From Alphaproteobacteria bacterium (GTDB lineage: Bacteria > Pseudomonadota > Alphaproteobacteria > Micavibrionales > Micavibrionaceae): DNA of 64,000 bases. A program made the position numbers and the translations under genes. The stretch spans positions 1-64,000 of the forward strand of contig JAJOJU010000046.1 of NCBI GenBank assembly GCA_021208265.1, read 5' to 3'. Positions 36,614-46,076 of this stretch are shown here, one piece after another. The first letter of the stretch is position 1, and every line of letters begins with the position of its first letter. The notes under the pieces were generated by a model. It was not told where the DNA came from. It did not search any database and saw nothing but the letters and a program-made list of their open reading frames with translations.

Positions 36614-37195
36614 TTATGCCTCTTCCGTGATACGGCGGCCCTCGCGGCTCATTTTCTCAAGCTTGGCCCGTAGACGCGCCGCCTTGGCGACCTGAATAAG
36701 ACGGTATAAAAGCGGGTAACTTAAAATCGCGCAAGCCAAACCCAGCGTATATCCGCCGATCATCCATGGCAGGAACAAATCAAGCGGCTCGGTCGTGGCG
36801 ATATGCCAGAGTATCTCCATATTAATCACATCCGGCAGAGCGTGACTGCCGCCAATCCCGAAGAAAGAGGTCATCAGCGCCCCCAGCTCTATCGAGGCCC
36901 ACCACATCAAAGGAAACGTCCAGGGCGTTCCGACCAGCGTACCAATCAATGAGGAGAGGATATTTACCCGGAACAGCCACGCCAGAACCCCGGCCTGCAC
37001 AAAATGCAGCCCCACCAGCGGCGAAAAGGAAATCCAGATACCGATCGAAAGCCCGCCCGCAATCTGGTGCGTAGTGTCCGACATCCTGACGATGCGAAGG
37101 CGAACATAGCGGAACGTACGCCGCAGCCCCATACTGGGCCAGATCAGCTCGCGAAGGGCATGAAGTTTACTGCGTGGCTTCCGGCGCTTGAACAT
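36614..37195 (-). CDS. DUF2062 membrane protein
   Basis: About 193 aa starting [10 protein letters not shown]; the ORF extends back to 37252, but this ATG gives the usual basic N-terminus. Two to three transmembrane segments follow. [19 protein letters not shown] and [17 protein letters not shown] match DUF2062, a family of unknown function in proteobacteria. It ends 2 bp before acpS starts, so the two share an operon. Confidence 0.88.
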   Translation of the reverse strand: MFKRRKPRSKLHALRELIWPSMGLRRTFRYVRLRIVRMSDTTHQIAGGLSIGIWISFSPLVGLHFVQAGVLAWLFRVNILSSLIGTLVGTPWTFPLMWWASIELGALMTSFFGIGGSHALPDVINMEILWHIATTEPLDLFLPWMIGGYTLGLACAILSYPLLYRLIQVAKAARLRAKLEKMSREGRRITEEA

Positions 37196-37307
37196 GGCTC
37201 TATCTTTTACATCACGCACCGGAAAACACCAGCCATAAATAGGGGGTGACAAGCGCGTTTAAATAGGGGATTTTGAATACGTTATTTTTTCATACAAGAG
37301 GTATCCC

Positions 37308-37821
37308 ATGAATATCCAGGATCATATCCGCATCGTTCCCGGCTTTCCCAAACCCGGCATTAACTTCTATGACATAGCCACACTGCTTGCCCACCCGGAA
37401 GCCTGGCGCCATACGATCGGTATGATGCAGGCCTTGGCAGCGCCCATGCAGCCCAACATGCTGATGGGTATCGAAAGCCGCGGCTTTCTTGTGGCTGCAC
37501 CACTGGCCATCGAACTCGGCTGCGGTTTCGGGATGATCCGCAAAAAAGGTAAACTGCCCGGTCAAACACTCAGCCATGCCTATACTCTGGAATATGGCGA
37601 GGATGAGATTGAGCTGCAGCCCGATCTGGTAAAACCGGGATCCCGCGTGGTGCTGATTGATGATTTGCTGGCCACGGGCGGCACGCTCGCCGCTGCCGAA
37701 AGCCTTGTTAAACAAGCAGGGCCGTAGTAGCCGGCGCACTGTGCATCATTGAACTGGAAGGTTTGGGCGGCAGGAAAAACTGTCCTGCCCGTTCGCCAGC
37801 CTTGTGCGCTGCCCGGCTTAA
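37308..37821 (+). CDS. apt: Adenine phosphoribosyltransferase, frameshifted
   Basis: APRT makes AMP from adenine and PRPP (purine salvage). [20 protein letters not shown] is the N-terminal motif, [14 protein letters not shown] the flexible loop region, and [20 protein letters not shown] the PRPP-binding motif. The ORF stops after KQAGP, but restoring one G in the GGG at 37720-37722 continues [18 protein letters not shown]. One more A in the A-run near 37776 gives [11 protein letters not shown] and a stop at 37821, about 171 aa. Both breaks are homopolymer-type deletions. Confidence 0.92.
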
Positions 37822-37835
37822 GAGCTTTGCTCTTC

Positions 37836-39995
37836 CTACCTACGCCCGCGCGCTCTCTCAACAGACGCAATACACGGCGTTGCCCGCAGGGCCGCAATGA
37901 TGTTGTTGAGATGTTTGGTATCATGCACGTAAACATCAAGCATCATCTCCCAGAAATCCGTTGAACGGTTGGTGATCTTGAGGTTTGTAATATTACCACC
38001 GCTTTTACCAATGACCGTTGTAAGAGTCCCCAGCGTACCGGGTTCATTCTGAATAACAACTTCAATACGGCCCACATGACTTTCGGGGGAATCCGGCCCC
38101 GTTCCCCATGACACATCTAACCAGCGTTCCGGCGTATCGGCAAAGGTTTCAAGCGTTTCGCAATCGATTGTGTGAATGGTAACCCCCTTGCCAGTTGTAA
38201 CAATCCCCACGATCCGATCACCCGGAAGCGGATGGCAACAGCGGGCAAAATGCACAGCCATACCGGGGATAAGCCCCTTGATCGGCATCGGTGCATCGCT
38301 GCCGGACAGCGGCTTAACCAGCACGGCTTTATCCATATCGGAAGAGGGGCGTTTCGCCAGCTCTGTTTTATGTCCGGGGAAGATCGTGCGGAATACATCA
38401 CGCGCGTTAAAAATACCGGAGCCGACATTAGCGTAGATATCATCAATCTCGGGCAGTTTGTAATGATCCAGTACACCGGCCACAGCCTTATCAGTAAATT
38501 CATAGCCTTCCTGACGGAAAACCTTTTGCAGCATGGCTTTACCGAGTGTTGAATATTCAGCGCGCTGCTGATTACGGATGAATTTGCGGATATGGCTGCG
38601 CGCCTTGCCCGTCACCACGAACCGTTCCCATGTGGGGGAGGGGTTCTGGGTTTTCGCGGTGATGATCTCCACCTGATCACCGTTGGACAACTTGGAGTTC
38701 AGGGGCGCAATCCGTCCGTTAATCTTGGCACCCACGCATTTATCGCCCACGGCGGAATGGATGCCGTAGGCAAAGTCGATCGGCGTGGCACCGGATGGCA
38801 GCTCAATCAAATCGCCTTTTGGCGTGAACACGTATACCTGATCCTGAAACAGTTCCAGCTTGGTGTTTTCCCAGAAATCTTCCGGCTTTTGCTCTTGTTC
38901 CAGAATATCCAGAAGCTCGCGCAGCCAGCGGTATTTTTTGACGTCCTTCAGGCTCGGCATCTTGCCGTCCTTATAGGCCCAGTGCGCGGCAACCCCTAAG
39001 TCAGCCTCTTTATGCATGCCCCATGTGCGGATCTGGATTTCAATCCTCTGGCGCTCCGGCCCCATCACAGTGGTGTGGATGGAGCGGTAACCGTTGGGTT
39101 TCGGTGTGGAGATATAATCCTTAAAACGCCCCGGCACGGACGGATAAGTAGAATGAATGAGGCCCAGCGCATGGTAACATTCCTCAATATTTTCTACCAC
39201 GATGCGGAAGGCCATGATGTCGGATAACTGCTCGAACGCCACGTTTTTGCGCTGCATCTTCTTCCAGATGGAATAGCCGGTTTTCTCACGGCCCGTGACT
39301 TCCGCTGTAATCCCGTTTTTGGACAGCAGCTTTTCAAGTTCGGTAATAATGGTATGAACCAGACCCGTGCCTTCCTTACGCAGGAAAGACAAGCGGTTAC
39401 CAATGCTTTCACGGGCTTCCGGGTTTAAAACCTGAAAAGCCAGATCCTCCAGCTCCACCTTGATCTGGTGGATACCGATACGCTCGGCCAGCGGCACATA
39501 AACTTCCAGCGTCTCCAACGCAATGCGGCGGCGTTTTTCAGGTTTGGATATGGCATCCAGCGTGCGCATGTTGTGCAGACGGTCCGCCAGCTTGACCAGC
39601 AGCACGCGGATATCTTCCGACATTGCCAGCAGCAGCTTCCTGAAATTCTCAGCCTGCTTGCCCTCCACCGTCTGGCTTTCAATCCGGGTCAGCTTTGAAA
39701 CGCCGTTTACCAGATCCGCCACTTCCTTGCCGAATTGCTTGGAAAGATCTTCATAGGTGGCGGATGTGTCCTCCAGCGTGTCATGCAGGATAGCTGTGAT
39801 GATCGTACCCGTATCCATCTTCATATCGGCCAGAATTCCGGCCACTTCCACGGGGTGGGTATAGTAAGGCTCGCCCGAGGCACGGGTCTGCCCTTCATGC
39901 ATTTTTTTGGCGTAGTTATACGCGTTCTCGACAATGGCGCTGTCGAGATCGGGGTTATAATGCCTGATCTGGTCTATAAGCTGGGCTGATTCCAC
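37836..39995 (-). CDS. rsh: Bifunctional (p)ppGpp synthetase/hydrolase Rsh
   Basis: A 719-aa RelA/SpoT homologue. The HD hydrolase domain contains ILHDTLEDT (residues about 69-77). The synthetase domain has YSIWKKMQRKN, FEQLSDIMAFRIVV and GYRSIHTTVMGP. TGS (VYVFTPKGDLIELPSGATP), helical and ACT domains follow. Alphaproteobacteria usually have one such bifunctional enzyme for the stringent response, and the presence of both active-site sets supports this. It is followed downstream by the convergent apt gene. Confidence 0.96.
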   Translation of the reverse strand: MESAQLIDQIRHYNPDLDSAIVENAYNYAKKMHEGQTRASGEPYYTHPVEVAGILADMKMDTGTIITAILHDTLEDTSATYEDLSKQFGKEVADLVNGVSKLTRIESQTVEGKQAENFRKLLLAMSEDIRVLLVKLADRLHNMRTLDAISKPEKRRRIALETLEVYVPLAERIGIHQIKVELEDLAFQVLNPEARESIGNRLSFLRKEGTGLVHTIITELEKLLSKNGITAEVTGREKTGYSIWKKMQRKNVAFEQLSDIMAFRIVVENIEECYHALGLIHSTYPSVPGRFKDYISTPKPNGYRSIHTTVMGPERQRIEIQIRTWGMHKEADLGVAAHWAYKDGKMPSLKDVKKYRWLRELLDILEQEQKPEDFWENTKLELFQDQVYVFTPKGDLIELPSGATPIDFAYGIHSAVGDKCVGAKINGRIAPLNSKLSNGDQVEIITAKTQNPSPTWERFVVTGKARSHIRKFIRNQQRAEYSTLGKAMLQKVFRQEGYEFTDKAVAGVLDHYKLPEIDDIYANVGSGIFNARDVFRTIFPGHKTELAKRPSSDMDKAVLVKPLSGSDAPMPIKGLIPGMAVHFARCCHPLPGDRIVGIVTTGKGVTIHTIDCETLETFADTPERWLDVSWGTGPDSPESHVGRIEVVIQNEPGTLGTLTTVIGKSGGNITNLKITNRSTDFWEMMLDVYVHDTKHLNNIIAALRATPCIASVERARGRR

Positions 39996-40062
39996 GATCA
40001 GTAATCTATCATGAAATAAGGAAAATTCATCCTCAAAATGCGAGAGATAGCGCTAAAAGCGC

Positions 40063-40257
40063 TTACCACCATTCGCTGGCCGGGCCGGGCCAATTCTCCG
40101 GCTTCATAAGTTCACGCACCCCCGGTGTGGGCTGTGGTTTAACCTGCACTTCGCCACCTTCGGCAACATAAGGCTTTTCATGGCCTGTTTGCCCGTCAAT
40201 CACAATGAATTTCTGACGTAAAGGGCGCGAAGAGTTTGTCTCTTCTTTTTGTCCCAT
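40063..40257 (-). CDS. Small hypothetical protein
   Basis: A 64-aa protein (MGQKEETNSSRPLRQKFIVI start, MKPENWPGPASEWW end) lying between rsh and the rpoZ gene pair. The ATG has GGAGG nine bases upstream. Pro- and Trp-rich at the C-terminus, with no membrane segment. Family not recognised. Confidence 0.65.
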   Translation of the reverse strand: MGQKEETNSSRPLRQKFIVIDGQTGHEKPYVAEGGEVQVKPQPTPGVRELMKPENWPGPASEWW

Positions 40258-40329
40258 ACGAAACCTCCGCTACTGATGATTATCGAAGCGGAGAGAAAAA
40301 GCAAAATTTATATCTGCTGCAAAGCGGGA

Positions 40330-40593
40330 TTAACCGTAGTCGTATTCGTCCTTAAGGAGAACATTTCCCGCATTATCGGAATCAACATAGACATTCAGGC
40401 GCGCAAGATTGGAACGCGCATCACCAATCATACCGGGCGTCCATACCCGAAAAGTAGAAATACCTGCCTGAGAAGCGGCATCACGAAGATCGTCCGCAAG
40501 TTTTTTAGCTTCATCAGCCCGAAATTCACGACCAACGAATTTTCCAAAAATGGTACTCAGTTGCGGATTTGAAGTGATGGTTCGTTCTGACAT
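40330..40593 (-). CDS. Small hypothetical protein downstream of rpoZ
   Basis: An 87-aa protein starting MSERTITSNPQLSTIFGKFV, four bases after the rpoZ stop; the longer ORF back to 40728 runs inside rpoZ in another frame. It has a conserved-looking core (GREFRADEAKKLADDLRDA) and an acidic tail. The spacing implies co-transcription with rpoZ. Function unknown. Confidence 0.6.
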   Translation of the reverse strand: MSERTITSNPQLSTIFGKFVGREFRADEAKKLADDLRDAASQAGISTFRVWTPGMIGDARSNLARLNVYVDSDNAGNVLLKDEYDYG

Positions 40594-40597
40594 CTGA

Positions 40598-40993
40598 TTA
40601 ATTCCCGGCGAGATCCTCAAGTGACGGCTCGTCATCGCCATCATCCATGTCATCGTCATCGTCGGATACTTCATCGTTACCGTAGATATTGGCGCTCTGG
40701 GAAGCCATAGCGCTCCACTCTTCTTCACCCTGCATCAGGTCGATGGAAGATTCATCATCATCCTGCACCACAACACGCTGATAGTTTTTAACGAGGTCTT
40801 CTTTCAAACCTTCGATCTCAACTGTTTCAGCGGCAATTTCACGCAGGGAAATAACGGGGTTTTTGTCATTGTCGCGATCTACAGTCAGCGGGGCGCCAGA
40901 GCCGATTTTACGGGCGCGCTGGGCAGCCACCATAACAAGCTCGAAACGGTTGGGAAGTTTATCAACGCAATCTTCAACGGTAACGCGGGCCAT
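40598..40993 (-). CDS. rpoZ: RNA polymerase omega subunit
   Basis: A 131-aa omega subunit. [20 protein letters not shown] and [13 protein letters not shown] are the canonical motifs. It assists beta' folding and RNA polymerase assembly. It has a long acidic C-terminal tail ([20 protein letters not shown]), seen in alphaproteobacterial omega. rsh lies nearby, a common association. Confidence 0.96.
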   Translation of the reverse strand: MARVTVEDCVDKLPNRFELVMVAAQRARKIGSGAPLTVDRDNDKNPVISLREIAAETVEIEGLKEDLVKNYQRVVVQDDDESSIDLMQGEEEWSAMASQSANIYGNDEVSDDDDDMDDGDDEPSLEDLAGN

Positions 40994-41190
40994 GATTTGT
41001 ATATTCCTGTATTTTTCGTGAATTCAATCGGAAGACTTAAACCTTTTAGCCTTCCAGATCAAGAGCTTTATGGCTGAAATCCAAAAATATGCAAAAAGAC
41101 ATAAAATTAGATTGAACCGGGGAAGCGTTTTATGTCAGGTTCATATGAAGAAAAACTAATATTGCATCAAGCAAAACAATAATAAAAACA

Positions 41191-41817
41191 ATGAAAATAA
41201 AAGATTCGAGTAACCCTTCCCATACCCCCTTCTACCCCGAAGAAAAGCTGGCCGTGTTTATTGACGGTTCCAACCTGTACGCCGCTGCAAAGCTTTGGAC
41301 TTTGATATCGATTATCGCCTGCTTTTAAAATGGACGGCAGCACAAGGGCGGCTGGTACGTGCTTTCTATTATACCCTGTTGATGGAAGATCAGGATTATT
41401 CTCCCATTCGCCCGCTGGTCGACTGGCTGGATTATAACGGATATACCATGGTCACAAAGCCCGCCCGCGAGTATACGGACTCCCAAGGCCGCCGTAAGGT
41501 TAAGGGCAGCATCGATGTGGAGCTGGCTATCGATATGATGGAGATTGCCGATAATGTCGATCACATCATGATTTTTTCAGGCGATGGCGACTTCCGCCGC
41601 CTTATCGAAGCCGTGCAGCGCAAGGGCGTGCGGGTAACTGTTGTCAGCACAATCAAATCCTCCCCCCCCGATGGTGGCGGACGAACTGCGTCGTCAGGCC
41701 GATCATTTCATGGATCTTGACCAGCTGGCAGGCTATATCCAGCGGGATGGCTACATCCCTGCCGAAGATGACGAAGACTACGATGAGGAAATCCCCTCTG
41801 TTCGTACAAAAATCTGA
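41191..41817 (+). CDS. NYN-domain protein (LabA/DUF88), frameshifted
   Basis: A PIN-like NYN domain, usually a Mg-dependent RNase. The start MKIKDSSNPSHT is followed by LAVFIDGSNLYAAAKALDFD with the first catalytic Asp; one missing base near 41293 breaks this frame. The middle part has DVELAIDMMEIADNVDH and IFSGDGDFRRLIEAV with the other acidic residues. A C-run of eight near 41662-41669 (expected seven) breaks it again before MVADELRRQADHF. The restored protein is about 208 aa. Confidence 0.85.
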
Positions 41818-41845
41818 TCCGGGCTAAACAGTTTATCCACGCGGC

Positions 41846-42513
41846 TTGATTTTTTCCGGCAAGACGGCATCATACGGCATGATTTTCAGCCCACCCGCCC
41901 ATGATTGTTCCTTATGCCCGCGCCTGACATCTTTCCGCACGGAAAACGCTCATAAGTTCCCGGACAAACATAATGCGCCGGTTCCGTCTTTCGGGGATAT
42001 GAGCGCCAGTCTGCTTATTGTTGGGCTGGCACCGGGGCTTAAAGGCGCCAATTTCTCCGGGCGGCCCTTTACAGGCGATTACGCCGGTGATCTGCTTTAT
42101 GGCACGCTGCTGAAATTCGGACGGGCGCAAGGCCAATACGAAGCCCGCGCTGATGACGGCCTGACGCTGATCGATACCCGCATCACCAACGCTGTGCGCT
42201 GTGTACCGCCCCAGAACAAGCCGGAAACATCGGAAATAAAACACTGCCTTGATTTTTAAAAACTGAGATAGCCGCCATGCCAAGCCTGAAAGCCATTCTG
42301 ACGCTGGGGCTTGTATCTCACAATGCCGTTATCAAAGTGCTGGGCGGTAAAGCGGCAAGTTATAAGTTTGCACACGGCGCCGTGCATGACCTGGGCGGGA
42401 TCAGGGTTTTTAATTCTTACCACTGCTCCCGCTACAACACGCAGACCAAACGCCTGACAACAGAAATGTTCGAAGCCGTGTTCACGAACATCGCCTGCTT
42501 TACGCAGCCATAG
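41846..42513 (+). CDS. Type 5 uracil-DNA glycosylase (UdgB-like), frameshifted
   Basis: Base-excision repair enzyme. An N-terminal Cys pair ([13 protein letters not shown]) suggests the [4Fe-4S] cluster. [20 protein letters not shown] and [13 protein letters not shown] form the active-site region, and [18 protein letters not shown] the C-terminal motif. Family 5 enzymes typically have SYHPS; here Pro is Cys. A missing T near 42255 splits the frame after HCLDF; the second frame continues [19 protein letters not shown]. The start may be ATG 41879. Confidence 0.85.
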
Positions 42514-44731
42514 AGTCAGGATCTTTCTTATCTTCGTTCTGATTACTTTCTTTGGCAGAAACTCTTTTTTGTTCCTTACCGCCGCGTACTTCATCCAGAA
42601 ACTTTCCGATCTCGCCGGTAAGCGTTTCCGCATGGCCTGCAAGCTCGCTTGCCATCTGCAACACATGATCAGCCGATTGCGATGTCTGTGTCGCCGCTGT
42701 TTGCACCTCGGAAATTCCTTCAGACACCTGTGACGTACCGGCAGATGCTTCCGTAACGTTCCGGCCAATCTCGGATGTCGCGGCATTCTGCTCTTCCACA
42801 GCACCTGCAACCGATGTTGTCGCACTATCGATCTTGCGTACGCTGGCAATGATGGAGTTCATAGCCTCCACCGCGCTGCGGATCGCCCCTTGAATACGGG
42901 CCACACGCTGGTCAATCTCTTCCGTTTTCTGGGCTGTTTCTGTTGCCAGCTTCTTGACTTCATCCGCCACCACGGCAAAGCCCTTACCGGCAGCTCCGGC
43001 ACGGGCCGCCTCAATTGTAGCGTTCAAAGCCAGCAGGTTGGTCTGGTCAGCGATATCTTTAATCGCACCCACAACTTCGCCAATGGAATCTGCCATGGCG
43101 TTAAGCTCCTGCACGGAAGCACTTGTGGCTTCCGCCTCATGCGCAGCAGAATTGGCGTTCTGAGCCACATCATTCACCTGACGGGCAATCTCGGAGCTGG
43201 AAGACGCAAGCTCTTCCGTGGCCGATGCCACTGTTTGCACGTTCGTGCTAGCTTCCTCTGCGGATGAAGCCACCATCGTACTGGCCTGCGTTGTCTGGGC
43301 GCTGGCCTGACGCATTTGCTGAGCCGTTGTCTGCATAGCTTCCGCCGAGCGGGATAATGCCTGAATGATTTCCGATGTACGGCCACTGAAATCATTCGCC
43401 ATAGCGTTCATAGCAGCGGCCTTATCTTCTTCGGCCTTTTGCTTCATGCGTTCTTGCTCGGCCTGCATGGATTCCATCTCAAGCCCGTTTTCCTTGAACA
43501 CTTGCACGGCCTTTGCCATATCGCCAATTTCATCTACACGCTCCAGCGAAGGTACGCTTGCCGTGTAATCCCCATTTGCCAAAACCTTCATGACATCGAC
43601 CATCTTGTTGATGGGCCGCGTAATCTGACGGGCATAAATTACTGTCATGAAAGCCACCACCAGCAAGATAGCCAGCGAAGTCAATCCGGCATAAAGTTCC
43701 TGCTTGTAAACAGGGGCCATAATTTCATCATACGCCACTTCGGTAATAACAGCCCAACGAACACCCTTGAAATCAATGGGTTCGTAAGAGATCAAAGACG
43801 TATCACCGGACTCATTAATACCAACCTCAACATCGCTTTCACCGTTCAGGGCTTTATCAATTTGCGCATCGTCAATGCGGGTTTGCAGGATGGTGTTTTC
43901 CTCAACATGGCGATCCTGACTACGCATCAGATGGTCGCTACCCACAAGATAGGCCTTGCCGGACTCACCCAGCCCTTCGACACTTTTCATCACATTGTTG
44001 ATACGCTCAATCGGCATCTGGAAAGCAATAACGCCCAGCAATTTGCCATCCGGACTCAAAATTGGTTGGGAAATAAAGGAAGCCGGGGCATCCGCGCTGG
44101 GTGAGTAAGGTTCAAAATCGATAAAGGCCTGATAACCTTCTTCCGGGTTATCCCGCGACATACGGAATATGCGGCCCAAGCCGGTGTCTTTCCATTCCCC
44201 TGTGTTCAGGTTGGTGGCATAATCCAGCTCTTTGAAAACCGTGTAAACAAGGTCACCATTCGGCGCAAACAGGAAAATATCGTAATAACCCTTGGTTTCA
44301 AGGAAATGGCGGAACCAGGGGTGATATGTGGTATGGGCCGCAGAATATTCACTGCCATCGCCTGCGGCATCCAGCTTGTGCTTTTCACCCAGCGGATTGG
44401 GGTTGTCCGTAATATATAATTTCTGCAGGCGGTCTTTTTGGTTAAAGCCCAGAAGATACCAGCCATCCATGTAGGCCGCCAAAGCATCACGCACGTAATC
44501 ACTGGTCGCCATCGTGGACAGGTCCTGACTGATACTGTCCAGATACAGGCCCAGACTTTCTGTCTTGGCATCACGCGTAATCGCCAGCTTTTTCTCGGCT
44601 TCTTCCAGCCCGTGCGTGCGGGCCATGTAATCGCTTAAGGCAAAACCCGCGATGGCATTCAACGCCGCCAGAGAAATCATGATTAAAGGGAGTTTAACGG
44701 CAATTCTCAGCCGGGAAAATGCTTTCAGCAT
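42500..44731 (-). CDS. Methyl-accepting chemotaxis protein
   Basis: A 743-aa transmembrane chemoreceptor (start at [13 protein letters not shown], as the upstream codon is only a TTG). TM1 is at about residues 15-33, a large periplasmic dCache-type ligand domain at about 35-335, then TM2 ([18 protein letters not shown]), HAMP, and the cytoplasmic signalling domain with the conserved hairpin [20 protein letters not shown]. The ligand is unknown. A CtrA-type box lies about 80 bp upstream, as is common for chemotaxis genes in this class. Confidence 0.96.
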   Translation of the reverse strand: MLKAFSRLRIAVKLPLIMISLAALNAIAGFALSDYMARTHGLEEAEKKLAITRDAKTESLGLYLDSISQDLSTMATSDYVRDALAAYMDGWYLLGFNQKDRLQKLYITDNPNPLGEKHKLDAAGDGSEYSAAHTTYHPWFRHFLETKGYYDIFLFAPNGDLVYTVFKELDYATNLNTGEWKDTGLGRIFRMSRDNPEEGYQAFIDFEPYSPSADAPASFISQPILSPDGKLLGVIAFQMPIERINNVMKSVEGLGESGKAYLVGSDHLMRSQDRHVEENTILQTRIDDAQIDKALNGESDVEVGINESGDTSLISYEPIDFKGVRWAVITEVAYDEIMAPVYKQELYAGLTSLAILLVVAFMTVIYARQITRPINKMVDVMKVLANGDYTASVPSLERVDEIGDMAKAVQVFKENGLEMESMQAEQERMKQKAEEDKAAAMNAMANDFSGRTSEIIQALSRSAEAMQTTAQQMRQASAQTTQASTMVASSAEEASTNVQTVASATEELASSSSEIARQVNDVAQNANSAAHEAEATSASVQELNAMADSIGEVVGAIKDIADQTNLLALNATIEAARAGAAGKGFAVVADEVKKLATETAQKTEEIDQRVARIQGAIRSAVEAMNSIIASVRKIDSATTSVAGAVEEQNAATSEIGRNVTEASAGTSQVSEGISEVQTAATQTSQSADHVLQMASELAGHAETLTGEIGKFLDEVRGGKEQKRVSAKESNQNEDKKDPDSMAA

Positions 44732-44811
44732 AACTGGTACCAACCTTTCTGGTTCGCATGCGCTTTAACGCGGTCATGTTCTTGTGTAGTACAATACTAC
44801 ATTTTCAGGCT

Positions 44812-44826
44812 TTAAAGAACTGTTAA
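44812..44826. promoter_or_regulatory. CtrA-type box upstream of the chemoreceptor
   Basis: TTAA-AGAACTG-TTAA, followed by C, an exact TTAA-N7-TTAA match. It is the only such motif in the gap between the chemoreceptor and the terminator of the next gene. Confidence 0.45.
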
Positions 44827-44836
44827 CTGCAAATAA

Positions 44837-44860
44837 AAAACCGGGCTAACGCCCGGTTTT
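44837..44860 (-). terminator. Intrinsic terminator
   Basis: Stem AAAACCGGGC (44837-44846) with GCCCGGTTTT (44851-44860), loop TAAC, with T-runs on both strands. It ends the 90-aa secreted-protein gene on the minus strand. Confidence 0.88.
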
Positions 44861-44898
44861 ACATAGATATCAGAAGTATACAATCTATCGTATACTGC

Positions 44899-45171
44899 TT
44901 ATTTTCTGGGAAGCTTCATGCTCTCAACCATGACTTCTTTCGTTGTCGGTTGAGCTTCCTCTTCAGCGCCGGCAGCCGGGCTAATGTCCTGAGGATTTGT
45001 AACGGAAGCAGAGGCCTGATCATCAGAACCGTAATCCTGAGACTCTTCACCCGCGGACGAGGAAGACTTCTGATAGGATTTCGTGCCCTTTACAAAGTGG
45101 TTGCCTTCACCGGCGATAGCGGCTGTGGAGCCGAAAATTGCCAGAGCGGCGATGATTACAAGTGTACGCAT
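44899..45171 (-). CDS. Small secreted Ser/Glu-rich protein
   Basis: A 90-aa protein with a classical signal peptide (MRTLVIIAALAIFGSTAAIA, cleavage after AIA). The mature part is low-complexity (SYQKSSSSAGEESQDYGSDD) and ends in MKLPRK. It has GGAG upstream and its own terminator. No family recognised; a periplasmic location is likely. Confidence 0.7.
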   Translation of the reverse strand: MRTLVIIAALAIFGSTAAIAGEGNHFVKGTKSYQKSSSSAGEESQDYGSDDQASASVTNPQDISPAAGAEEEAQPTTKEVMVESMKLPRK

Positions 45172-45250
45172 GTGTATCTCCTTAAAAATCGTTTAACGGT
45201 AATCGATGTGTGAGGAGGGTTGTATCATACTCCCTCCCCCCTGTCAACAA

Positions 45251-45985
45251 TTATGGAAAACTTTTGGATATGGAGAAGATTACACGATCTTCCCCATTAT
45301 CAGCAATGTCGCCCGGCTCATCCAATGTGGTGCCGACATAATCCAGCGCCAGATCAAACCCGGCCAGATTATACCCCAGGCCCACAGCATAATCGGTATA
45401 GCTATCAGCTCCAAAGGCCCTCTCATCATCAATCTGCTGATGGCCAACATGAGCATTGATTGCAAAATCATAAGGCAACGGCACACCAAGATACGCTGCC
45501 GAATAGAGCGACTGACCACTATCAGCAAAGAAATTGGGTGAATAGTTCACAGCGCCGGAAAGCGAGAAAATATCGAAATCATAGCCAAGGGCCAGAGCCA
45601 GTTCGAAGAAATCGTAATCAAGGCCGCTATTCGCACCGGGATACATATAATAAATAGCACCGATATCCCAGGAGATATTGCCGATCTCGCCGGCAAAACC
45701 GGCATGCGGATCCATCTCGACAGTCGCCTGGCTACCATCATTGAAATCTACGGAAGACCCCCAAACTCCGGCATAAAAACCGCTGTCATGTTCGTAATCG
45801 ATAGAGCCTTGCAGAGCGGGATGCTCATCGCTTTGCACAATACCGCGGAAAGCATATTCAGATGTGAATGTCACAGAGCCGGAGAATTCACCCGGAATTC
45901 CCATATCATCGGCAAACGCCGGAGCCGCAAATAGAGCGGATGCCAGCAAAGCAGTATACCCAAGGCTTTTAAATGAAAACGTCAT
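45251..45985 (-). CDS. TorF-family outer-membrane protein
   Basis: A 244-aa beta-barrel protein with a signal peptide (ALFAAPAFA). The mature part opens EFSGSVTFTSEYAFRGIVQS, the TorF family start, and has the alternating aromatic/hydrophobic strands expected of a barrel (GFYAGVWGSSVDFNDGSQ). It ends with a Phe-Pro close to the C-terminal aromatic of outer-membrane barrels. TorF was named from a Rhodobacterales/Caulobacter-type putative porin; substrate unknown. Confidence 0.88.
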   Translation of the reverse strand: MTFSFKSLGYTALLASALFAAPAFADDMGIPGEFSGSVTFTSEYAFRGIVQSDEHPALQGSIDYEHDSGFYAGVWGSSVDFNDGSQATVEMDPHAGFAGEIGNISWDIGAIYYMYPGANSGLDYDFFELALALGYDFDIFSLSGAVNYSPNFFADSGQSLYSAAYLGVPLPYDFAINAHVGHQQIDDERAFGADSYTDYAVGLGYNLAGFDLALDYVGTTLDEPGDIADNGEDRVIFSISKSFP

Positions 45986-46076
45986 TGTCGTGTTATCCTT
46001 ATAACGGTCAAAAAAGAAATTGACCGGCAGAGAATAACCGAAACAAGGTGGCTTGGAAAGCCCCTTTGAGAACTGC

